From NCBI RefSeq assembly GCF_044923475.1, contig NZ_CP137338.1, positions 1,798,001-1,862,000 of the forward strand: DNA of 64,000 nt, read 5' to 3'. Shown in pieces: positions 34,153 through 43,495 of this stretch. Positions within the stretch are counted from its first letter, which is position 1, and every line of letters begins with the position of its first letter. Source of the stretch: JAAURS01 sp044923475. Its GTDB lineage: Bacteria > Cyanobacteriota > Cyanobacteriia > Thermosynechococcales > Thermosynechococcaceae. A model generated the notes under the pieces. It ran no database searches. It saw only the letters and a program-made list of their open reading frames with translations, and was not told the DNA's origin. Made by a program: the position numbers and the translations under genes.

Positions 34153-36288
34153 CTAAACAACTTCAGCTTTCTGAGCAAAATGCTCCAATAGCATCCGGTG
34201 GAAGAAGACATAGCCACTGCCGACTTTTTTCATTAGGAGACGGTCTGAAGCAAAGTCAAGAAATTTAGCATAGTTCCAGGGTATGCGACCTTTTTGGTAA
34301 AGTAATTGGCGCAGGGTATGGTGATATATACAATCAGATCTACCACCGGGCACTACGGAACCCAGCCGGGAAACCAGCGCCAAAATCTGCACCAAAATCA
34401 GCCCATAAGACAGAACAGACATCAGCATTTCCTCGTTTCTATTCTGTAACAAGGTTTGCTGCATCTTCTCAATCAAAAAGATGGTTTGTTTTTCCCGCAT
34501 CATCTGGCTGGCTAACCAACTCAGCCAACGTAGCACCTTATCTTTAGGATATTCTGAAGTAGCCCCTCGTTCTAGTCTGCGATCAATGTAAGTATCAAAT
34601 AAATGTTGTTGCCGATCAGTCGTTGAGCGCAACTCAGGCAGCAACTTTTCGACTGACCATCCCTGGTAGGCCACACTCATGAAGTTCAAAATCAGCGGAG
34701 TTTGAGCAAACTTCTCTAGTTCTGCATCTCTTTTTATAAGTGTTTTTAAGCCTGCCAGAGGACCACCCACGCTGTCTAAAAACTGATACACTTGCTCCTT
34801 AGAGAGGGGCTGCAGGCAAAGAGCACTGCTGATCTGTAAGCGTTCTGTCAGGGCTTCATAATCCCGCACCCGGCTACAAACCGCCACCTCAGTCTGGGGA
34901 AATAGCCCAATAAAGTCGTTCAAGGCACGAACACAATCATTACGATTCTCTTCTTTGACTTCATCCAGCCCATCCAGCAACAAGATAAGCCGCTGCTGCT
35001 TGATCCAAGGCTCACTCGATGACTTGGGAACCTGATATTTTTCACGCAGTTCATCCATCAACCAATTGAAGATCGATTTTTGATCCTTCGCCCAAGAAGA
35101 CAGATTAAACACGACGGGCAACGGTAAACTCAGATTCTGCTCGCTGCGCTCAATTAAGCGTTGTGTTAGTTGCAGAAGAGCGATCGTCTTTCCGGCTCCC
35201 GGAGTTCCCAAAATCAACAGCGTCCGACCTTGACCTATTTCCTGATAGATCCGAGTTTCTTGTAGTCTTTCATAGGATGCATCCAGTTCTACAGATAACG
35301 CCTCAATGCCCTGCGATAGATCGGCGATCGCATCGGGGCGAGCTTTCAACTCAAGGCGAAGAGCACCAAAACCCTGAAGGGAAGGCCGAAGAAATCCTTC
35401 AATCCAAAACTGTTTGACTTTCCCTAACAGTTCCTGGCGTTCCTTATACTCTGACTTGCTTAGAGAGACCGCAGTTTGGGATGAAAAGTGGCCAAAATTG
35501 TCATAAGCAGCTCTTGCTTGATCTTTATAGTCCTTGCGATCAATTGCTTGATGCACAAACTCAACAAATTCCTGGGGAAGATCAGCCTCCGCTGAAGTAG
35601 GGGGAACCCTTGGAATTGAGCCGAGCTGAGTTACACTCGCAGGAAAGCGATTGCTTTTTTTCAGTAAGACTGGCTTCAAATATTCTGCCATCTCAGGCTG
35701 TGCGGGTTGACTCGCTTCACCAGCGGATGAAAGCTTGCGATCCTGCATAGATTGATTGGAGAGGGAATGGGTTTTGCTCCACCAGATTTGAATGGCAATA
35801 CACCCCATCTCATAAGCTTGCTCAATAGACTTTCCAGCTCCTAAGCCTCTATAGAATCCGACTGAAAAAAGATGAGCCGCTTTGTCGAGGATGGGTTGAC
35901 TCATGCCAACCACATAATCGATATGTTCAACGATCGCTTCTGCTTGGCGATCGCTGTCGCAAGCATTCAGTACCGTACAGTGAATCTCTTCTGCAAACGT
36001 TTTGAAGATGCGAGCCAGAATCTCTGTGCTAACAGACTGTTCTCGTCCATCCTCATCCTGAAACACTAAACCCTTTTCTCCAGCACCATGACCACAAAAG
36101 TGAACAAACTGTGGACTATGCTCAGCAAGGAGTTCCTGTAACTCCTGAGAGCGAACACCTAACCCAAGCTCGACTTCAAAGTCTCCAAAACGCCGCACAG
36201 CATTGTTCAAATCTGAGACTTCCCGATCCAGATTCAAATCTCGTCTGGGGTTGGAGGCTAATATCAGAAGCTTGGTCATGACATGCAC
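34153..36288 (-). CDS. CHAT protease-NACHT NTPase
   Basis: A 711-residue protein. The CHAT domain (1-190) has FVHFCGHGAG (His67) and TVLNACDSD (Cys110), closely related to the CHAT domain of the next gene (LILASNP start, GMSQPILDKAAHLFSVGFYRGLGAGKSIEQAY). After a linker with QAIDRKDYKDQARAAYDN comes a NACHT NTPase: Walker A LGTPGAGKTIALL near 365, SSWAKDQ, Walker B LILLLDGLDEV, sensor VAVCSRVRDYEAL, then helical winged-helix-like regions. No sensor repeats follow, so it may sense through partners. The start is the Met at 36288 or 36279. Confidence 0.86.
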   Translation of the reverse strand: MHVMTKLLILASNPRRDLNLDREVSDLNNAVRRFGDFEVELGLGVRSQELQELLAEHSPQFVHFCGHGAGEKGLVFQDEDGREQSVSTEILARIFKTFAEEIHCTVLNACDSDRQAEAIVEHIDYVVGMSQPILDKAAHLFSVGFYRGLGAGKSIEQAYEMGCIAIQIWWSKTHSLSNQSMQDRKLSSAGEASQPAQPEMAEYLKPVLLKKSNRFPASVTQLGSIPRVPPTSAEADLPQEFVEFVHQAIDRKDYKDQARAAYDNFGHFSSQTAVSLSKSEYKERQELLGKVKQFWIEGFLRPSLQGFGALRLELKARPDAIADLSQGIEALSVELDASYERLQETRIYQEIGQGRTLLILGTPGAGKTIALLQLTQRLIERSEQNLSLPLPVVFNLSSWAKDQKSIFNWLMDELREKYQVPKSSSEPWIKQQRLILLLDGLDEVKEENRNDCVRALNDFIGLFPQTEVAVCSRVRDYEALTERLQISSALCLQPLSKEQVYQFLDSVGGPLAGLKTLIKRDAELEKFAQTPLILNFMSVAYQGWSVEKLLPELRSTTDRQQHLFDTYIDRRLERGATSEYPKDKVLRWLSWLASQMMREKQTIFLIEKMQQTLLQNRNEEMLMSVLSYGLILVQILALVSRLGSVVPGGRSDCIYHHTLRQLLYQKGRIPWNYAKFLDFASDRLLMKKVGSGYVFFHRMLLEHFAQKAEVV

Positions 36289-36380
36289 CTTTTAGGGGGA
36301 GTTAACTTTGCGCTAAATCTACTGCCTTGAAAACGCCAGTAGGTTTTTACCATCATTAGACCTATTGGGAAAATAAAAAT

Positions 36381-36474
36381 AAAATCGCTAAAACACTTAT
36401 GCAGAATGGACTTCAAGGATTTTAAGTAAAAATCGCCAAAAGACTTACCAGAAAAGGGTTTTAAGGATTTTCGA
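36381..36474. repeat. Two imperfect 46-bp direct repeats
   Basis: AAAATCGCTAAAACACTTA... (36381-36426) and AAAATCGCCAAAAGACTTA... (36429-36474), both ending in a 'AAGGATTTT' block, lie in the 294-base gap upstream of the CHAT-NACHT gene. Placement suggests regulatory sites or a leader, but no promoter can be assigned with certainty. Confidence 0.6.
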
Positions 36475-36582
36475 GCTTATTACTCAACAACTCTATTTTG
36501 TAAGACGTTTCCCAAAATGCAAGGAAGCATGTTAAACATATCTTTCAATGAGGTATTAGTTGACATGTGAATTCTCCTAAAG

Positions 36583-39500
36583 TTAGCCAGTTTTTGATGC
36601 CCCACGTGATTTTAAAAACTCTTCAATTTCTTCTTGATGTCCAAGAGGAGAGCCTGCGTTTAGATAAGTTTGATAAGCTCGTTCAGCCTCCATTAATATT
36701 TCTTGTTCAACTAAAGCACGGAGTGATTTTGCTAAGTAATAATGAGCCGCAATATTATCTGGGTTCTGTTGTGTCGCTAATCGGAGTTCACTTACTGCCC
36801 AAGCAGGATCTTGTTTACTCTCATAGAGAACTCGACCCAGCCAATAGTATGCTTCTGGATATGATGTAATTGATTCATTATTGCCTACCACTTGCTCAAT
36901 CGCGGCTTGTAATGCTGAAATACTTCTGCCGTAATTTTTGAGAACATAGTGAGAAATTCCTAGGTTAAATAATTCTTCAGGAGCAGTCCCATTACGCTGT
37001 TCAATTAGCCGTTTCAAGATCAGCGCGGCTTGCTGAATGGGTTCTTCTTGAATTTTGATCCAGGAATCCCTGATTTTTGAATAAAGAGCATTAGGCAGAA
37101 AAATTAGCAGATCAGAGATGGGTGTATTTTCAGCAAAATAAATTCCATAAAAAAAACGAGAATCCCACCCTTTAAACTCTTCTTTATAAAATTGATGTAG
37201 TTTTTTATAAGTAGCAGTTGTTGAATTTTCAGCTTCCAAAAATTGAAATAACAAAGTTGTGAGATTTTCTAGCAATGTTTTACATTTACGATATTTGATA
37301 GAAGGAGAATAAATTGAAATATCACCAATTTTAGGAATCAATGAATCATCTCGCTCAATAGCGTTATCATCAAAAGCAACAGTAATTTTACGAGTAGAAG
37401 CAGAGAAATCACCTTCCTGATATTTAACAAAGTGATTTTGATCCATAGTCCAACATGAATCTATAACGGAGACTAAGTTGATATTATTTTGAGAAGCACG
37501 CTGGGCTAAATCATTTAATAATATATCTCGAACATCTTGATTTCGGCTGTCGAATGCTAAAATGGTCGGGTGATCTTGCTTGTCAACAGAGCCACAACCC
37601 GCAAAATAGAAAAGGGTAGAACTTGTTCGAGAAGTATCAATAAGTTTAGTGAATTCATTGAGTATATTTTGATAGGTTGCATCTTGATTATTCAAGATTT
37701 TGACATCTTTGAGTTGAAAGCCATATCTGTTGACTAAAATATTTTTTAAAGCGAGAGTATCGCTAGCCGCACTCTCAACACCTTGAACTATGTTAGGATT
37801 AAGATAGTTATTAATGCCAATAAGTAACGCACAACGTTTAGCTTTGATTAGATTATAAGTATGTGAAATTATATTGCCGAGTAAATCGCTATTGCTGCTA
37901 AACGTCGACATGTCTGAAAGTTCTTGAAAAGTCTGAAGAGCATCACTATAGAGTCGATTATTAAATTGAGCTATTGCAAGATATAAAAGCTGTTCTTCTC
38001 TTTTTTGTTTAGTTTGTTCAACAGCCGTTTTAAGTGAGATTATAGCTTCAAGGTTATTTTCTTTTTCAAGATATGCTAAGCCTAAACTATAGTAAAAATC
38101 TGGAAATTTACTGGCAAACTGTTTATTGAAATTGTGGTGTAAAGATTGTAAAGAGCTATCGTTAAATGCAGTATAAGAGCGACGCTGAATGAAATTAAAA
38201 GTATAAGATAGACTTCTAAAACTTGGAAAGAAAAGAGGTTTGTCCAGATCGCCACAGAAAAATGGCGTTTGATTTGGAAACTCTGATTTCACCTTATCTC
38301 TTACTTTCTCAAATAAATTTTGTTGTAAAATTTCTTCTGAAGATTGCCAAAGCTCTTGAACTAAAGCATAGGTAAAATAACCATGTCGTTTTTGTGTATT
38401 CTTAATCGTTTTCTCGAATGCAAACTGTCCTGGCGATACACTAAAAAGGAGGCTACAAAGTCGAGTCTGATTAACATGGTGGATAAAACTCTCAAACTCC
38501 TTGCTTACTACTGTATCCATTATCAGATGCTTATGAATGGAAGGAATAGAATCGATAAAGTGGTAGATTTCATTGATGCTAAGTATATTTAAGCGATTAC
38601 CTTCACTATCAAGCTTTGTATCTGCTGCAATCCAGTTTCCATTATCTTGATGTCCTCCATAATAGATGACAACAATATCATTGAGGGTAGTTTGCTCTTG
38701 TAAATATCGAAAGGCATTAATAATGTTTTCATATGTGGCCTCCATGTCTGGAAGTTGCTTGATTATGAAGTTATATTTTTGAGACAATACTTCACTCAAT
38801 ATCTCTATATCATTTACACATCCTTTCAAATGTGGAATGCCCTCAGAGCCAGAATAATTAATTCCAATCAGTAAAGCATAGCGATTCACCAACTCTGGAT
38901 GAGAGGGATTAGCTGCATCTAGCCACAAGATTAATTCCTGTACCAGGCTAGCTCGATCACTATGAGGTGCTTCACTCAAAAAGGATTCTAAGTACTGTTT
39001 AGCTTCTTCAGTTTTACCTTGATTGAGACAAGCAATACCCAGATAATAGTTCGCATCTGGTAAGCCTGCCTTGATGGCCTTTTCAAAAGCTGCGATCGCT
39101 GCCCTAGGCAAATTTCCAGAGGCAGTAAGTGCCAAACCCAGTTGCAAATGAGCTTCAGGTAGTTTACTTCCGACTACTGCCGCTTGACGGATAGCTTCTT
39201 GAAGGTGCCGACTCGCCGAATCAAAACAATATTTATCATCTAACTTTAGTCCTATTTGATAGAGATGACAGCCCAACTCATAATGCTCTTGGGCAGAGAT
39301 CCCTGCCGTAATTGCGACAGGTAAATTGCGATCATAACTATTCGTCCCAACACAAGGATGCTGTTTATTCCCCGTAGCCTGCTGCACATTCTCTCGAATA
39401 TATTCAAACAATTCCCCGACTGTCACAACCCCATTCTTAGGACTGCGATCGGCGGCTCCTTTCATTCCTTCTAGTAAATAATGAGTAAATACACCATGCC

Positions 39501-40164
39501 CCTCTCCCCACTTAGCATCTTCAAACGAAACCTCATTTGCCTCAGCTGATGTTAGCAGCGCAATGCCTCCTCTAGATTTGCCAACTTCCCGTAAATAGCT
39601 ATTCACAACAGCAGAATTATCGCTCGCATCTCTCCGCCCGATTCCTCCACCAATAGCTGCACTATGACAAGTATCTGCCAAAATAATTACCCGCTCCGCC
39701 AGCAAATTCTCTCTCAATGAGAGGTCAATCTCACGCATTGGCAGCGCAGTCCCAGAAATATCCTTGGGGTCAACATCATGGGTTAACAGATAGACAATTC
39801 CAGGCCGATCAATATCCGGCGCACCATGACAGGCAAAGTAAATTAGTACAATGTCCTCCTTCGCAGGTTTCTTGAGAAAACTGCGAAGTGCCCGTGTAAT
39901 ATTAGCCGTTGTCGCCTCTTCATTCACCAACTTTTTAACATGTTCCTGCTCAAATCCGCCACCTGATGGTGTCAGCAGTAGTTCATAAAGAGCCTCTGCA
40001 TCGCGATCAGCATACTTCAGGTTCAGACTTTCATGTTTATACTTTGAAATGCCTACCACAATTGCCCAGCGATCAACATATGTAGCATAGGAGCTTGGAA
40101 GCGCGGTCCCTAGCCCACGGTTTTGAGGGTCTTCAGATGAATTGGTGTTTTCTTCTGGAGGCAT
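36583..40164 (-). CDS. Triple caspase-like/TPR protein with two degenerate caspase domains
   Basis: A 1,193-residue protein. The first caspase-like domain (30-290) is intact: YFACHGAPD (His113) and ILADTCHSAA (Cys166). TPR-like repeats follow at 295-410. A second caspase fold (428-600: RYALLIGINYSG) keeps His505 (YYGGHQDNG) but has LIMDTVVSK, with Val552 in the Cys position. More TPRs follow, then a third caspase fold (776-930: RCALLIGINNY) with Cys904 (VIDSCWT) but YFAGCGSV, so Cys857 replaces His. C-terminal TPRs run to 1185. The degenerate copies probably act as scaffolds or regulators of the active domain. No membrane segment is present. Confidence 0.85.
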   Translation of the reverse strand: MPPEENTNSSEDPQNRGLGTALPSSYATYVDRWAIVVGISKYKHESLNLKYADRDAEALYELLLTPSGGGFEQEHVKKLVNEEATTANITRALRSFLKKPAKEDIVLIYFACHGAPDIDRPGIVYLLTHDVDPKDISGTALPMREIDLSLRENLLAERVIILADTCHSAAIGGGIGRRDASDNSAVVNSYLREVGKSRGGIALLTSAEANEVSFEDAKWGEGHGVFTHYLLEGMKGAADRSPKNGVVTVGELFEYIRENVQQATGNKQHPCVGTNSYDRNLPVAITAGISAQEHYELGCHLYQIGLKLDDKYCFDSASRHLQEAIRQAAVVGSKLPEAHLQLGLALTASGNLPRAAIAAFEKAIKAGLPDANYYLGIACLNQGKTEEAKQYLESFLSEAPHSDRASLVQELILWLDAANPSHPELVNRYALLIGINYSGSEGIPHLKGCVNDIEILSEVLSQKYNFIIKQLPDMEATYENIINAFRYLQEQTTLNDIVVIYYGGHQDNGNWIAADTKLDSEGNRLNILSINEIYHFIDSIPSIHKHLIMDTVVSKEFESFIHHVNQTRLCSLLFSVSPGQFAFEKTIKNTQKRHGYFTYALVQELWQSSEEILQQNLFEKVRDKVKSEFPNQTPFFCGDLDKPLFFPSFRSLSYTFNFIQRRSYTAFNDSSLQSLHHNFNKQFASKFPDFYYSLGLAYLEKENNLEAIISLKTAVEQTKQKREEQLLYLAIAQFNNRLYSDALQTFQELSDMSTFSSNSDLLGNIISHTYNLIKAKRCALLIGINNYLNPNIVQGVESAASDTLALKNILVNRYGFQLKDVKILNNQDATYQNILNEFTKLIDTSRTSSTLFYFAGCGSVDKQDHPTILAFDSRNQDVRDILLNDLAQRASQNNINLVSVIDSCWTMDQNHFVKYQEGDFSASTRKITVAFDDNAIERDDSLIPKIGDISIYSPSIKYRKCKTLLENLTTLLFQFLEAENSTTATYKKLHQFYKEEFKGWDSRFFYGIYFAENTPISDLLIFLPNALYSKIRDSWIKIQEEPIQQAALILKRLIEQRNGTAPEELFNLGISHYVLKNYGRSISALQAAIEQVVGNNESITSYPEAYYWLGRVLYESKQDPAWAVSELRLATQQNPDNIAAHYYLAKSLRALVEQEILMEAERAYQTYLNAGSPLGHQEEIEEFLKSRGASKTG

Positions 40165-40187
40165 TACTATAGTCTTCCTAAATATAT

Positions 40188-40233
40188 CCAGTAAGGATAG
40201 AGGTAAAAATCACCACTGTACAATCCTTACTGG
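40188..40233. other. Inverted repeat between two caspase genes
   Basis: CCAGTAAGGAT (40188-40198) and ATCCTTACTGG (40223-40233) are perfect complements separated by 24 bases, in the 99-base gap between the genes at 36583 and 40264. It has no T-tract, so it is more likely an operator or processing hairpin than a terminator. Confidence 0.65.
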
Positions 40234-40263
40234 AATGAATCTCAGCGTTGAGGAACTTCTCGA

Positions 40264-42408
40264 TTATTTGACAACCGTCAAATCGATCTGTTTAGTTGTC
40301 CACTCGCGACTAGGAGATGCAGCGATAGACAGCTTGCGAGTTTTTGGTTTTTCCCCATCGATCGCAGACAGCAGTGCTTCTAGGGCATTTTGCGGAGATC
40401 TTAATGATCTTGTTGTCTGTTCTCTATCTAGAGCTGGTAGTTCTAACCACCGAAAATTTGCAGCCCCAACACTAGCAAAGACCTTGACAGTATCCATTCC
40501 CGCAGAAGTGGTTGGTAGCGCCACCACATCTTTCTTGCCAGCTTCAATTGTGACAAAATCTGCACTCTTTCCTGGGAAAATTTTCTCGATCGACCAATCA
40601 GAGGCAAGATCAAGAGCCGCAACATTGAGAGCTTGCAATGAATTATTTTGAATAGACAAGAAGATATACTCACCTAGTTTCACGGTTGGTTGGCTAGGAT
40701 CGGTAAATGGCTTCATCTGAGATTTTGGTGGAATCTTGTCACCTTGCTCGTAGATATCCGATGTTCCCAGCCACTCCACCGATAGCTTGCCCGCTAGAGG
40801 GGAGTCTGAATCTGTATTGTCGATCTCTGCGGCAGTGTGAAATTTTGCTAGGTGCACTAGACGTTTGACAACTTTTGCCGCCGCATCAGACTCGCTCAAC
40901 ATAACAGGAACAATGTTGCTATATGCATGTCCAGTGCGATCGCAGATCTCATACTCTCCTTTATCATTGAGTGCAACCTGATAGGCAACACCTTCGTCAT
41001 CATCAATATCCACAACATCTTCTGCTAACTCTACCCAGCCGTTCCCTGGGAGAGCATTTTTGATCGCTTCTAGAGCTGCCTTTTGCTGTTTAAAGATTTC
41101 AGGTGAAAGTTTATCGTCAGGCAATGGAGGTTTAGCAACCTCTTCTGATGTAGCCTCTTTCTTCTCAAATAGTACAACTTTTCGTACAAGATTTACGGAA
41201 GGAGAGACTAGAACTGCCCGATCTCCCTGTTCAACTTTAAATTCCTTGCCTTCAATAGGTTCGAGCTTACAGAGCGACTCAGTTGCTCCCCTCTGAATAA
41301 TTCTAGCGATCGCTATCCGATTCTCTTTTTGCTTTAAATCAGTATCGCGAGAATAAATGGCAAACTCTGCCCCTTTACTAATTCCATTAACTTGTCCAAC
41401 TGCCAGCAAAGCCTGTACTTCCTGGGTTTCTGCGTTTGTCTCAATGTTTAAGACACTGACTGCATTGATTTCCTCCGTAAGTTCACTGCCAAATATTTTT
41501 CGATTTCCTGGCCCCATCAGCATGGGAGTCTGCTGTGAAAACTGGGTGTGAATTTTGGCATTGATGCGATCAAATAAATCCTGATATGACTGTCCAGCAT
41601 TTTTTTGCTTTAAAGTATCGAGTAACCAGTAAGTTAGTGCTCCGTTTCTCTCTCTAGTTTCCCGATTGAAGGCATACTCATAGGCATATTCGTTCTGGCG
41701 ACAGGCTGCCACAACTACACAATCCTCAGAGGATGGCAAACCACCTTCCTTCAATCCGCGAGTGCCTACGCCAATAAAGGTTTGCAGGGATTCTAATGGT
41801 ACGATATTTTCCTGGCCGGGGAGTAACGGCTTGTCATCGATAACATTCATACCGCGAATTTCAACATCCCCCCGTGTTGCACCACCGGAATGGCAGCAAT
41901 CTAGTATGGCTGTTACTGTCAGATCCTTAGCGACCAACTCCTTCAGTAATTGCGCTAAGTCAAGATCGCGTAGGTACTGTCCTTCTGTGTTTCCGATATC
42001 GGTTGGAACAAGCCCTTCATCAATACCCTCTTCTCCCTTTATTTCTGTGAATACTGTCTTCGCTCTTCCGCCATGTCCAGAGTAATGAATATAGATCTGG
42101 GATTTTACTGGAGCTATTTCCCCCAGTTTCCTAAACGCAGTGATCATATTGCTACGGGTAGGCAGTTTGTCAGCGGATTCCAACGGTTTCTTCTCATCTT
42201 CTGCACTTGGAGAAGCTGTCAGTTTCAATATTTGGTTCTCTGGAATTTTCTGATAATCCTTGAGAAACGCTTCTACATGATTAATATCGCGGACACATCC
42301 ACCCAGATTTTTATAGTAACTCCCATCAGGCAACTGATTGGGCATATAACAATCAATACCTATCAATAAAGCATATAGGTTCGGAATTTGATCGATTTCC
42401 GTAGTCAT
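40264..42408 (-). CDS. Caspase-like protein with C-terminal beta domain
   Basis: A 714-residue protein. The caspase-like domain (1-310) is of metacaspase type: YALLIGIDCY, IHYSGHGGRA (His112), AILDCCHSGGA (Cys172). It also has the acidic substrate-pocket region around GLVPTDIGN and ASCRQN-like VVAACRQNEYAYE. The middle (about 340-420) is a beta-rich linker domain. The end has LGEYIFLSIQNNSLQALNVAALDLASDWSIEKIFP and ASVGAANFRWLELP, similar to C-terminal 'DUF4384-like' beta domains found with caspases. Both catalytic residues are present. It is the first caspase gene after the wall-hydrolase pair. Confidence 0.85.
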   Translation of the reverse strand: MTTEIDQIPNLYALLIGIDCYMPNQLPDGSYYKNLGGCVRDINHVEAFLKDYQKIPENQILKLTASPSAEDEKKPLESADKLPTRSNMITAFRKLGEIAPVKSQIYIHYSGHGGRAKTVFTEIKGEEGIDEGLVPTDIGNTEGQYLRDLDLAQLLKELVAKDLTVTAILDCCHSGGATRGDVEIRGMNVIDDKPLLPGQENIVPLESLQTFIGVGTRGLKEGGLPSSEDCVVVAACRQNEYAYEYAFNRETRERNGALTYWLLDTLKQKNAGQSYQDLFDRINAKIHTQFSQQTPMLMGPGNRKIFGSELTEEINAVSVLNIETNAETQEVQALLAVGQVNGISKGAEFAIYSRDTDLKQKENRIAIARIIQRGATESLCKLEPIEGKEFKVEQGDRAVLVSPSVNLVRKVVLFEKKEATSEEVAKPPLPDDKLSPEIFKQQKAALEAIKNALPGNGWVELAEDVVDIDDDEGVAYQVALNDKGEYEICDRTGHAYSNIVPVMLSESDAAAKVVKRLVHLAKFHTAAEIDNTDSDSPLAGKLSVEWLGTSDIYEQGDKIPPKSQMKPFTDPSQPTVKLGEYIFLSIQNNSLQALNVAALDLASDWSIEKIFPGKSADFVTIEAGKKDVVALPTTSAGMDTVKVFASVGAANFRWLELPALDREQTTRSLRSPQNALEALLSAIDGEKPKTRKLSIAASPSREWTTKQIDLTVVK

Positions 42409-42447
42409 TTTGATTTCAAAGCCTCAGTAATTATCTTTTAATGAGAC

Positions 42448-42510
42448 CATTGCTGAATTAGCAGAAAATTACATCTCTGTTCTTTTAGAACACTTACTAA
42501 TCCAGCAATG
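42448..42510. other. Inverted repeat between caspase and VanY-type genes
   Basis: CATTGCTGAATTAG (42448-42461) pairs with CTAATCCAGCAATG (42497-42510), 13 of 14 matching, in the 140-base gap upstream of the caspase gene. A second spaced inverted repeat at a gene junction of this cluster. Confidence 0.65.
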
Positions 42511-42548
42511 TATTCTACTCAAACTTGGGCATGCGTCCACAAAAAGGT

Positions 42549-43457
42549 TCAAGCAAAATGCTCAAGCGTTTTTGGTCCTACAACACCATCAGCGGTCAGA
42601 CTTTTCTTTTGCTGAAATTCCTTAACAGCCTTGTCAGTACCAGGGCCAAACTCAGCATCAACCGAAACCGTAATCCCCGCCTTCTTCAAAGACTCCTGAA
42701 GCCGCGCAACATCAGACCCTTCCATTCTGGGTTGAGTCAACTTCAAGACTCTGGGCTTATTATCCCAAGGCGCTTTAGCAAAACCATGCGCAGGAGAATC
42801 ATTCAGCGCCCCTTCGGTTTGTGGGCCAAACCCTCCATCCTCATCAATCTTGTCCTTTGGATTGTTAATATTCCAAAGCTGTTGGAACGCCAAAATGGAT
42901 GTGCTGCGAATATCAGTCGTGCCTCCTCCTAAATAGTCAAAGTGAGGAGGATCTCCTGGCAAAGGACTCCAACCATGCTGAACCAAAAAAGGCTCCCATC
43001 CTCTAGGATCCTCAATATCGATCGCTAAACCCGTTTGATGATTACTTCTGCCGGGAGGTGCAACGGGATTGGGGTTATTGAAGCGATCATTGTACAGCAA
43101 CATTTGCTGCGCGATCGTGCGATACGACGAATTGACGAGCATCTTGACACCCCGTGCCTGAATCGCCTTCGCAAGACCTTGCTTAGCTGAAGCTTGAACA
43201 TAGGGGAATGCTGCATCTGACAAATCTACATTCAAATCGTCATAACTGATGAATCCACCAGGCATTATCACTTGTAGTTGGGCAATAAGCTGTTGAGATA
43301 AACAATTCACTACAGAAGTCGAACCAAAAGGTGCATTTTTAAGCAATCCTTTAAAACTTCCTCTACTACCACTAGCATCACGAGCATTGATTTCTTCACA
43401 CACTTCGAGAATGAACTCTGGCGTCTGATTCGATAGATCATCAATCAAATTACTCAT
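42549..43457 (-). CDS. VanY-type (M15) peptidase with peptidoglycan-binding domain
   Basis: A 302-residue protein. After an unrecognised N-terminal helical stretch (IDDLSNQTPEFILEVCEEINARD), the M15 peptidase region shows LVNSSYRTIAQQMLLY, SNHQTGLAIDIED (zinc His and Asp) and PPHFDYLG (second His). The C-terminal 70 residues form a PG_binding_1 domain (PRMEGSDVARLQESLKKAGI, AVKEFQQKKSLTADGVVGPKT). It should cut the peptide stems of peptidoglycan. There is no signal peptide, so it resembles a phage lysin or a stored toxin. It lies 38 bases after the lysozyme gene, with the same C-terminal domain. Confidence 0.82.
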   Translation of the reverse strand: MSNLIDDLSNQTPEFILEVCEEINARDASGSRGSFKGLLKNAPFGSTSVVNCLSQQLIAQLQVIMPGGFISYDDLNVDLSDAAFPYVQASAKQGLAKAIQARGVKMLVNSSYRTIAQQMLLYNDRFNNPNPVAPPGRSNHQTGLAIDIEDPRGWEPFLVQHGWSPLPGDPPHFDYLGGGTTDIRSTSILAFQQLWNINNPKDKIDEDGGFGPQTEGALNDSPAHGFAKAPWDNKPRVLKLTQPRMEGSDVARLQESLKKAGITVSVDAEFGPGTDKAVKEFQQKKSLTADGVVGPKTLEHFA

Positions 43458-43495
43458 AAGTCTCTCCCATTTTTTAATGAAAATTTATAACAAGG

